Shown piece after piece: positions 53,264-62,297 of a DNA stretch of 64,000 bases. The position numbers and the translations under genes are program-made. The notes beneath the pieces are model-generated. The model saw only the letters and a list, made by a program, of their open reading frames with translations. It was not told the origin of the DNA and did not search any database. The stretch comes from Capsicum annuum (Eukaryota > Streptophyta > Magnoliopsida > Solanales > Solanaceae). The stretch's first letter is position 1; every line of letters starts with the position of its first letter. The stretch lies in NCBI RefSeq assembly GCF_002878395.1, contig NC_061122.1, positions 74,123,458-74,187,457 on the forward strand, given 5' to 3'.

Positions 53264-55543
53264 TGTAATGACCCTACAGGTCATTTTCTATATTTCCACT
53301 CATTTTGTTTATTTAGAGCTCTCCTATAGCTACCCCAAGTCATTTATGACTTGTTGGAACTGACAGTTAAATTATTGGGTAGTTTATTTGTTTTTTAGAG
53401 CCAATTCCTTATTTTGAGGCCTTCACTAGCTCAAATTGGCTACCAGGCAAAAAATTTAGTCAAATTACTTTATATGCTAATTTTGACTGTTCTAACAGCA
53501 TCAGAATGACTATTTATGTTAGGTTGAACCTTGGTTCGGGTCGTGCGGATTCCATACTCATTTTTGGCTATTAGCTAAAGATATAAAAATAGAAGATGGG
53601 TGTGGGACCCACTTTTTAAAAAATGACCTCGGATAGAAACTTTCACTATACCATTGAGCCTAAATTTAGAATTTGTTTGGGTAGCATAGTTCGTCTGTGT
53701 ATACGGGATTCTGAATGAATACCAAGGGGTTGGCAGATACTAAATAAAATTACAAGTCTCCAGCTGGTGCCTAATATCTAGTGTGACTATTAAAGAAGCC
53801 TTATGGGCTCTTTAGTGGCCCTTTGGGTGCTTCTACGGCCCTAGCTCAGCCAACAGGTACCGCTTTAACGGTTACCTAGGCCCGTAGCGCTAGGTTCGCT
53901 TTAGCGGCCTACTTAGTCAATAGGGAACCGCTTTAGCGACCAGCTGGGTGCTTTAACGCCGACCGCTAAAGTGGAAAAGTGTTTGTTTTGAATATGCATT
54001 TTCGTAAATGGGGCTACATGGGATTTTTATGTAATCTTCGCTCCAAAGAACAATAGTGCAATATGGATATCATTGTTCTCGTTTGATGAGTAAATTGTGA
54101 TTTTGATACGTGGCACCTTGCAGAAGCTGCTCGAAAAAGGAAATTATTGGTTTAGCATATTCTTTGGGCTTTTCTTTGGCATCCAGGTAGGCTAATATTA
54201 CCCTGTTAATATATTGAGCTATTTCATAGTTTGATTATGATACTATGCTAGATCTAGGATGGTATTTAGGTGTTGGTGGTATTATTTTAAATATTTGGAG
54301 TGAGTTGTACTATTTAAGCTATCTTGAGACTATAATATTGGCGTAGTTTACTTAGTTGTTCATTCTTTAGGTAGAATATCCTATCTTAGGAATAATTAAG
54401 ACTCGATTAATATCTAAAAAATATATTTAGATACCTTTGCCTAACCCGGGGTAGAAGAGGCCTTGATGGGCTTTGAGGACTCAAAGTGGGTCTCTCTAGT
54501 TTGGTTTAGGCCAAGACACGAGCTTGTTTTGGTAGACCTTTGTGTGCTTGTTTTGATTTTCTAAATGCTTATTATGAGAATTGAGAAAATTAGATACTTA
54601 GCAGTTATGATGGTTTGACTTTAAGAGTTGATGCTAGTTATGGTAAACCCAACAAATGATTATGATATTGATAGTATGAGCACCGGTTTGAGTTCGACAA
54701 TTGAAGATGATATTGATAAAATGAGCATTGATTCATATATGGCAATTAATAGTTTTTATGGTGTGATATGGTACAGATGAATCTGTGGTCATGACAGGAT
54801 AGCTGGTAGGTTATGGCTATTTGTTTATTCATTTTCCTTGATTGTACCCTCTAGGTTTATGGGGGCGTGCATTGGGTTGTCTACTTTACTATACTTTTTA
54901 GCTTATGGGGCTAATTTAGTAGATATACTTGTGTGATCTTTGCATTCTATTTAAGATTTATTGATTTATTTATGCACAATGATATTGGAGTTTGTTTCCA
55001 GGTTTGCCCTTTTACATTGACTTAGCATACTTTATCTCCCTTTTTATCGTATTATATTAAGATTTTGACTTTTCGGCCTATTATTCCTACCGAGTACCTG
55101 TGGTTTTGGTACTCATACTACACTTCTATACTTTTTGGTGCAGATCCGAGTACTACCTGCTGTCTCTGTTTGATGTTTGTGTATGGTTTATTTTAGAGAC
55201 TGAGTGATCTGTTAGAGTTGAAGTTACCCCTTTTCAATCTTTTTATCTATGTCTAGTCTTTCACCATCAAGACAGATTGTATGCAGCTATTAAGTACTCG
55301 TAGTTTATTATTATTACCTCTTGTACCGACACTACTAAGTCTTGGGAGGATTGTTGATTTCCCATCTATCTATAAGAACTTTAAGTTGTATTATTGCTAT
55401 TTAAGTCTTTAATTGTTGATTTCCAACTATGAGGAAATTAACAAACAAGTTAGCCCATTACATCTAGCTTTGGGCTATGGTTTGGCTTAGTTACTGGTGG
55501 GGAAGAGCAGGTGCCACCACGACTCGTAAATTAGGTCGTGACA
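53264..55543 (+). repeat. Chromovirus LTR4: 3' LTR of copy 3 and 5' LTR of copy 4
   Basis: It runs from TGTAATGACCCTACAGG to GGTCGTGACA. The GCTTTAGCGG word cluster (53780-53980) is the same type as in LTR3, as expected of an LTR pair. Immediately after it, about 290 bp present in LTR3, including the TATA box, is deleted (junction near 53983). The hairpin GAGTACC-9 nt-GGTACTC is at 55092-55114, and repeats with GAGCACCGGTTTGAG lie at 54650-54740. Confidence 0.9.
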
Positions 55544-55559
55544 AATTGGTATCAGGGCC
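55544..55559 (+). promoter_or_regulatory. Initiator-Met-type primer-binding site, copy 4
   Basis: AATTGGTATCAGGGCC directly after the LTR end GTGACA. One base differs from the canonical TGGTATCAGAGC core. The equivalent sites in copies 1 and 3 are more decayed. Confidence 0.75.
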
Positions 55560-55747
55560 TAAGTTTCACCGGTTAAGTTGGCATAAGAGCAAATGTCTAG
55601 TAGAGTCTTAGGGATTAGAATGATGACATCCATTTCTTATCTTCGGGAGGCTATATGGCATTCTTAGGACTTCTTCACTTCTTTAAATCGTTTTGTGCTT
55701 AGAGTCTGAGTTAGTTTCTTAAGTCCCTGGGTTTCAGTCTTTCACAA

Positions 55748-57290
55748 ATGTTTAGAACACATGCTACCACTATACGTGATTAAGGATTTGAAATCGAGCC
55801 TAGGGATCCTATCGCTATTCGTGGATAAACTATAGGTCATGGAAATCCCCGGGATATGTCCCCATCTAGGGTACAGAATAGGGGGCCTTCACCAAACTAT
55901 ATCCCTACTTTTGAGCCCGAGATTTTTCTGCCATAGGCAGCGGTTGGCCCAGGACCAGCCCAGGCTCCACTAAGATTTATTTCTTCTTTAGTGCTCAGGG
56001 ATGATTTGGTTTAGATTGTGGGATTGGTTGGTGGTGCACTGTCTGATGGTGCACAATCTACAAATTAGAGTAGTAATGAGGCTGGGGTAAAAACTGCAAC
56101 TGCGGCTTCTAGAGTTAAGGTTCCTCCTGCACTGATTATTTCTCAGCGGATAGTCGTTCTGCCAGTAGTTACCTAGCATGTTATGCCTGTTGAGAAGCAG
56201 AAAATATTGGGTAGAATATTGAAATTGGCTCTGCCTAGGTTCTGTAAAGCACCGAGCAAGGATGCTCATGAGTTTTTGATTGCTTGTAAGGATAGGCTTT
56301 ATAATTTAGACCTAGTTGAGGCTCGTGGTGTGGAATACTCTACCTTTCAGTTAGACTTGGAAGCTCTACATCTGTGATAGGTCATCTTGATTCTAGGATA
56401 GATAGATCACCTCTATTGACATGGACTCAGTTCTCTGTGATCTTTTTGGTGAAGTCTATGTCTCACAGTCTTATCGATTGCTTTAGGGATCAATTCTCAT
56501 GGTTGGATTATGTCTCCATGCCTATTTTGGAATATGAGGATTGATTTCATGAGTTCTCTAGGCATGCTACTTCTATTTTAACTCCTAACTATAAGAGAGT
56601 TCATTGCTTTGTTTGAGAATTGAGACTTCTTCTTTGCATGTCAACACAGAGTCTGTTTATTATGTATAGGTGTTTTACTAGGGTTTCTGATCAAGCTTAG
56701 TTGTGGAGGAGATGTATCACGAGGAATAAGGGGACAACAATAAGAGGCCATGATATCGGGGTAGTTTCAGTGAGAGCCGTAGTAGATCATAGTTTAGAGG
56801 TAGTGGTTCTTAGGATAGGTACCCTCCGTATCAGTTGTATCAATATCAAGGGAAGTCTAGTAGACCCATTTAGGAAACTCTTCAAATTACTAATGAAGGC
56901 CAATCTAGTTTCAGTTATCATCCTAGCTATAGTAGTGGTCAGTCTTTAAGGGGTTGTTCTTTGGGTTATTCTAGTTGTGGTGATTATTTTGGGATAGTTG
57001 AATTTTCTAGTTTTGGTACAGTTGTTGGGGCATGCCATGTTTGTGGAGTTCCAGGTTATTTCACACGCGAGATCCCAAGTCATGCAACGATTATTCCTTT
57101 AGATCAGAGTGTTCTACCTATTAGGGTAGTTCATCCCTCAGCTAGAATTGGCATACATGGTTGTAGGGGTAGTCCAAAGGGTGATCGTGGAGGTTCTTCA
57201 GAAGAAAGGATAGGAGATCTGTCAAGATCTAAGCTAGGTGGCGGGCATAGTCAGTTATATGTAGTATATGCTAGACCCAAGGCTTAGTCT
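55748..57290 (+). pseudogene. gag: Chromovirus copy 4 gag, degenerate
   Basis: The ATG at 55748 begins MFRTHATTIRD then a stop, matching copy 3. Gag domain: VEKQKILGRILKLALPRFCK (56186), PSKDAHEFLIACKDRLYNLD and ARGVEYSTFQLDLEAL. SPMLWTQFS-type sequence follows near 56420. The Ser/Gly-rich linker continues to a CCHC-like knuckle GACHVCGVPGYFTREIPSHA near 57035, with the last Cys changed to Ile. Stops and frameshifts throughout. Confidence 0.82.
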
Positions 57291-57628
57291 TCGAGTGCTG
57301 TTATTATAGGCACAATTTTGGTGTGCCTTAAGTTAGCTTTTGTTTTGTTTGTTCTGAGATCCACTTATTCTTATGTATCTTCGTATTATGCTCGATGGTT
57401 AGAGTTATGTTAGGATTCACTATATGTGCCATTACATATATTGGTGATTCACTAGTAGTGGATCAAGTTTTCAGATCATGTGTTGTTACTGTTATTGATG
57501 TTGGTACTTATGTTGAACTTATTATACTGGATATTGTCGAATTTGATGATTCTTGGCATGTACTGGTTATCCCACTATCATGAGGTCATATACTATTTTA
57601 CCAAGACCATTACCTTAGCCATGCCCCA
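57291..57628 (+). pseudogene. pol: Chromovirus copy 4 protease, ends at a deletion
   Basis: The active-site block reads VLRSTYSYVSSYYARWLELC (near 57350), so D-L-G-S-T is lost. DSLVVDQVFRSCVVTVIDVG (57450) and IVEFDDSWHVLVIPLS (57530) follow the family pattern with a frameshift. The sequence TTACCTTAGCCATGCCCCAG at about 57610-57629 then joins directly to the middle of RT. Confidence 0.82.
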
Positions 57629-58560
57629 GCCGTGTTAATGAATTTGATTATCCACGAGTATAGGCCTTATTTGGATTCTATTGTTAATGTGGTCATTGAA
57701 GGCATCCTTGTTTAATTGAGGAGTAGAGAGGAGCATGTCTAGATTTTGATAATTGTGCGAAAGACTTAGATAGATTATATGTATTTTGCCAAGTTCTCTA
57801 AGTTTGAGTTTTGACTTGAGTCGGTGACTTTCCTTGGACATGGTGTCTAAGGATGGGATCATGGTAGACCAAAAAAATATTATGCTCAATCATGATTGGG
57901 CTAGGCATACATCTCCTACCGTGGTTCATAGCTTCATTGGTTTGGCATGTTACTATATGCGATTCATTGATAGCTTTGCTACTATTGCAGCACTTATGAC
58001 AAGATTGACTCAAAAGGAGGTTGTTTTTTATTGGTTCGAGGAGTTTGAATTGAACGTTTGTAATCTTAAGGAGTTTCTTATTTCAGCTTTTATTTTACCC
58101 TTCTCATTGAGGGTGAAGGTTTTGCTGTGTATTGTGATGATTCTAGTGTTGGTTGGATTGTTTATTGATACAACAGGGGTGCATTATTGATTATGCATTG
58201 ATGTAGCTAAAGGTTTACTAATGCGACTACCCTACTCATGATTTGAAGTTGGCGGTGGTAATTTTTGCTCTTAAGATTTGAAAGTATTATCTTTATGGTG
58301 TGCATTGGAAGATATTTACGAATCATTGTAGTCTTTAGAATCTTATGATCTAGAGAGAGCATAATTCCAGGCAGCATAAATTAATGGAGTTGCTTAAGGA
58401 TTATGATATCTCTATCCTGTATCATCCATGAAAAACAAATGTGGTAGCGGATGCCTTGGGTCAAAAGGCGGTAAGTATGGGTAGCTTGGCTTGTATTTTA
58501 GTTTCTTCAAGGCTGTTGGTGAGGGATATTCAATTCTTAGCCAACTTGATCATGTAACGT
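57629..58560 (+). pseudogene. pol: Chromovirus copy 4 RT (N-terminal half deleted) and RNase H
   Basis: RT resumes at LMNLIIHEYRPYLDSIVNVV near 57635, having lost about 700 bp that copy 3 retains. The catalytic block reads VIEGILV near 57700 where F-I-D-D-I-L-V is expected. The connection domain holds VVHSFIGLACYYMRFIDSFA near 57920. RNase H: VYCDDSSVGWIVY-type sequence near 58125, ELAVVIFALKI near 58245 and a decayed NVVADALGQKAVSMGSLA near 58438. Confidence 0.83.
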
Positions 58561-59127
58561 AATATTTCATACCCTAGGAGGATTCTTGCTAGTGTTGAGT
58601 TGAGGTTTTCTCTATTCAAGTAGGTTCAGTCATCAACTTAAGGATAAAAGACTTCACATAATTCATGATCAGAAGTTAAGTGGTGAGTCCAAGAGGGATA
58701 CCCTTGATTCTGAGGGCATCTTAAGATTTTATCACCGCATTTGTGTTTTGAGGGTTGATGATTTGATTTAGTTGATCGTGCATGAGGCTCACAACTTTAG
58801 ATATTCTATTCACCTTGGTACAACTAAGATGTATAGATATTTGAGGTAACATTTTTTATGGAGTTGCATGAAAAGAGATGTGGTGGATTTTGTTGCTTGT
58901 TGCCTGCGTTGCCAGCAAGTGAAGGTCGAGAATCAGCAACCTGGTGGTTTGATTTAGAGGTTACCCATTCCCGAGTGGAAATGAGAGCAGATTACCATTA
59001 ACTTTGTTAGTGGGCTGCCTCATACCTCCCATGGCTCCAATGGTATTTTAGTCATTGTGGATCGATTGACTATGTTGGTCAATTTAATTCCTATTTAGAA
59101 GTCCTTTAGTGGAGTGAGGTTGTCTAA
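58561..59127 (+). pseudogene. pol: Chromovirus copy 4 integrase, first part
   Basis: Zinc-binding part: HEAHNFRYSIHLGTTKMYRY near 58780. Then MKRDVVDFVACCLRCQQVKV near 58870 keeps C-x-x-C-Q-Q, better than copy 3. Core start: ITINFVSGLPHTSHGSNGIL near 58995, where the first catalytic Asp is Asn. It is interrupted after GTGAGGTTGTCT near 59127. Confidence 0.83.
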
Positions 59128-60113
59128 TGCTCTGGGTTATTTGGGCCTTGAAATTTTTTGAAATTTTATCCTCAGTGTCTAGAATGCGACTTACCATACG
59201 AGTTGTAGGGAGCCCTGGCAAGTCGTTGGACACAATCATAACCTAAATAGTAAGTATGTGACTTAGTTCTGCTCTGAGTCCTAGTGGCTCACTAAGAGTC
59301 TTAAGGACTCATTACGAGTCATTGGGAGCAAATCGTAGGACATCTAGTGTATACCCCAAGTGGGTTCTTGGTTGACTACGACTGGAACCTACGAGTCATG
59401 GAGTCACATTACGAGTTGTATTAGTTGTTGTAGGGTCAATAGATTGTGAGTTCCCTAGACACTATCAAGGCTATGACTCGTGGTCATGAGTTGTAACGAG
59501 TCCCTATGAGTCATATAGTGCCCTATAGTCGCTGACAACTAAATTTCAGCTTTTAAATTGAGGGTACTTTGGACAATTCCCTTATTACCAAAATAAAACT
59601 CCACGTTCATAAAACACTCAAGGGGGGTTATTTCTTATTCATAACATAATCAAACACTCTCAAAACTCTCTCAAGTCTCTCAAGCAAGAGACTTAGGGTC
59701 TCCGAGAAGTAGGTCATCCAAGGGCTTTAGGGTTTGATTCTCTCCATAATTTTATGTATTTCAGGCATGTCACTCTTCCCTAATTGCTAATTTTTTAAGT
59801 GCATATGTTTTAATGTGTTGTTCATATAATATTGATGTTGTGATTGAAACATGGGTTGAGGAATTAAAATTCTTGTTGTTGAATAATGTTTTCGATGGTT
59901 TACACATGATTTTTCATGCTTTAAATATGGGTTTTAAACCTAAGGGGTACATGGGTATGGTGAATAAACTAGGGCATTATGATTTCCCCCAATTTATGAC
60001 TTTTAAAGGGGCTATAACCTCAATCTTATATTATGAAATTGGTTTTGAATATGAAAAATATGTACATTGAACTAATCTTGAATTATTGCATGATCTGAAA
60101 GGTTAATGAAGCA
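59128..60113. mobile_element. LTR-like insert splitting copy 4 integrase
   Basis: About 985 bp with no match to the family. The first half (59180-59545) repeats TACGAGT / GACTCGT / GAGTCATAGG-like words many times in both orientations. The second half has an LTR leader-like stretch, CTCTCAAAACTCTCTCAAG (59650-59690), and an 85-codon frame (59813-60070) that I do not recognise. It may begin TGCTCTGGG and end GAAGCA, which fits a solo LTR (TG...CA), but no target duplication is clear. Confidence 0.5.
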
Positions 60114-60888
60114 CAAAGATATTAACTATATCTATCATTTCAAACCGGGGTTAAGTGTTCACTTCTACCTTTTATAGAGCATTTTAGGAGAATGTGGGTA
60201 CTCAGGAGGATATTAGTAGAACCTTCCATCCTCAGACCGATGGACAGTCAGAGTGGACTATTCAGGTTCTTGAGGATATGTTCCGACCCTTTGTTAGGGA
60301 TTTTAGAGGTCACTGGGAGCAACACTTAGCCTTGGAAGAGATCGCATATAATAACAGTTATTGTTCGACTATTGAAACAGCTTGTTTTGATGATATATAT
60401 GAAAGAAAATATCGTTCTTCAATTGGATAGTTTGAGACTTCCGAGATTAGGCCCCGTGGTACCGACTTGCTTTAGAAGTTGTTTGATAGAGTTAGGGTGA
60501 TTCATGATAAGTTGAGGGAAGCTCAGAGTAGGCAGAAGTCTTATGCAGATCATAGACTTTGTGCCCTGGGATTAATAGTTGGTGATTGAGTATTCCTTCA
60601 TGTATCACCCATGAAGGATAAGATAAAGTTCGACAGGAAAGACAACCTAAACCCTAGATGCATTGGACCCTTTGCGATTCTTTACACATTTGGTGAGGTA
60701 GCTTATAAGATAGTCTTACCTCCAGATTTTGTTGCTATCTATAAAGTTTTCCATGTTTTTAAGTTGCAGCGACACATTCTTGGCCCATCTCATGTGCTTA
60801 GATGGGACTCCATTCAGTTGGATGAGCATTTGACCTTCGTGGAAGAGACTGTACTCATTTTGGCTTGTGATGTCAAGCAATTGTTGAT
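60114..60888 (+). pseudogene. pol: Chromovirus copy 4 integrase, second part, to start of chromodomain
   Basis: It resumes near YISIISNRG (60130), where the second Asp is missing. Then SRTFHPQTDGQSEWTIQVLE (near 60215) keeps the catalytic glutamate region H-P-Q-T-D-G-Q-S-E. Further on, GHWEQHLALEEIAYNNSYCS precedes MKDKIKFDRKDNLNPRCIGP near 60611. DSIQLDEHLTFVEETVLILA (near 60810) leads into the chromodomain (CDVKQL), which is cut off at 60888. Confidence 0.87.
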
Positions 60889-60889
60889 G

Positions 60890-62274
60890 TGCCATAGTTT
60901 TATGGAAATTTTGATACTTAATACTGAGAAATATGCAAGTACGTATGCCTATTTTGTTAGATATGATGTAGTTTTGTTGTGTGTTGCAGTAAACCAGGTT
61001 TTGGGAGCTAAACAGAAGAAAAAAAGTTGAAACACGGGTTTGGGACCACCTACTATGTCACCTACGTGGCATAGATGCAACCTACGTGGCATTAGTATCA
61101 GAGTAGGTGTCAGAAGGTTGAATTTCAAAGACTTAAATGTTAGGAATTTGGTACTGCTACCTACGAAGGGCCACCTATCGCCCGTATGTGGAAGGGAAAG
61201 TGTTTGAGAGCCAAAAATTCAGAGAGGCTATAGAAGAAGACTTTCCTATCAGCTACGTGGGACTGCCTTTGGGATGTAGGTTCCACCTATTGTCTGTAAG
61301 TGGCATCGTAGATGGACACTGACTCATTTTTCATATTTTATTTTAGAAAGGTTTCCCATGGTACCTATGTAATCTATAAATAATCTTTTGATGTTTTTGT
61401 ATTAGTTTATGTACTAATACTACTCAAAACCATATAACCAATTATATGATTGACTTTTGATCTTGGAATCTCTTTGTTTTTAGTTTTTTGTTGTTTAACT
61501 TATTTGAGAATTTGGTTTTTACTCTTCACTATTGTGATATTACTTCTATGCATTCTTTAATGATTTCCATGGATTGTTTTGGAACTATGAGCGGCTATTT
61601 CCATTAGCTAGGTTTGTGGAAACCTATTAGAATAAAAAGTAGAGGAAGTGTGAGGTTCTTTTAGATTATTAATCACACTTTCATTGTGACCTTCTTTAGC
61701 TTAATTGCTTTCTTAGTGGTGGCCAACATTAAGAACCTGTCTGTATTCGAAATCGTCTTCACAAGAGAGGTTCAGATTGGGAAAAGAATATTGCAATAGT
61801 AATTCATGGCTATCAGCCCTCGTCCAAGAACTTGATACCCAAAGGGTGATGGCTAAACTGGGATAAAAAAACAAGGAATGGTAAGGCGACACCCTGAGAC
61901 TCACAAGGTGAAGGGTGAGATTTACCTACGCATTCATAAATTGTTTGGTAATACCTTGCTTGTCAGATTTTGCATGTGTGGCAGTAAGATAGTTGGATTG
62001 AGCATGAGAAACCTGCTGAGTTAGGAAGCCAGGGGAAACACAGTTCTAGTGTTCATCTCAGATTATTTACAACCAAAAGTACTCGTCACTTATTACTTTG
62101 TATGGTTTATTACAAATCACCTCATTTACATTCCTGCATGTTTGGCTACTTCAGCAAGATTGAGAGATGACTTCGACCTATTCCTTGTGGGATTGACCCT
62201 AACTTTGTTGGGTTTCTATAATTTGACAGTGACGACATTATAATTTCTTGGAGGGTATAGTTTTGGCGATATCA
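60890..62274 (+). repeat. Athila/Tat-like 5' LTR, ~1.4 kb
   Basis: It probably begins TGATGTGCCATAG and ends GGCGATATCA. The words CACCTACGTGGCAT, AACCTACGTGGCATT, GCTACGTGGG and CCACCTATCG cluster at 61040-61320, upstream of the TATA box at 61375. The start is inferred from the break in copy 4, since no second LTR is in view. Confidence 0.7.
61375..61382 (+). promoter_or_regulatory. Athila/Tat-like LTR TATA box
   Basis: TATAAATA within AATCTATAAATAATC, about 55 bp after the CCTACGTGG word cluster. It is the likely promoter core of the element. Confidence 0.55.
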
Positions 62275-62279
62275 AATTT

Positions 62280-62297
62280 TGGCGCCTTTGTCAGGGA
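62280..62297 (+). promoter_or_regulatory. tRNA-Asp-type primer-binding site
   Basis: TGGCGCCTTTGTCAGGGA, against the canonical TGGCGCCGTTGCCGGGGA. It lies five bases (AATTT) after the LTR end ATCA. Confidence 0.85.

Larger units (their letters stand above)
45497..55543 (+). mobile_element. Chromovirus copy 3, LTR to LTR, degenerate
   Basis: This is the only chromovirus copy with both LTRs (45497-48050 and 53264-55543) around a complete gag-protease-RT-RNase H-integrase-chromodomain order. Its 3' LTR is at once followed by another internal region (copy 4), so the two copies share an LTR, the pattern left by unequal recombination between LTRs. Catalytic changes and stops show it is inactive. 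Confidence 0.88.
55544..60888 (+). mobile_element. Chromovirus copy 4, internal region, 3'-truncated
   Basis: It follows LTR4 directly, with the best-kept primer site of the family (AATTGGTATCAGGGCC). Gag, protease, a deleted RT, RNase H and integrase follow. An LTR-like insert (about 59128-60113) splits integrase, and about 700 bp are deleted between protease and RT. The sequence breaks off at the start of the chromodomain near 60888, where an Athila-like LTR begins. Confidence 0.87.

Noticed and set aside
55544..55559. tRNA-like signal (TGGTATCAGGGC)
   Set aside because: It is a primer-binding site next to an LTR end; no tRNA gene folds around it.
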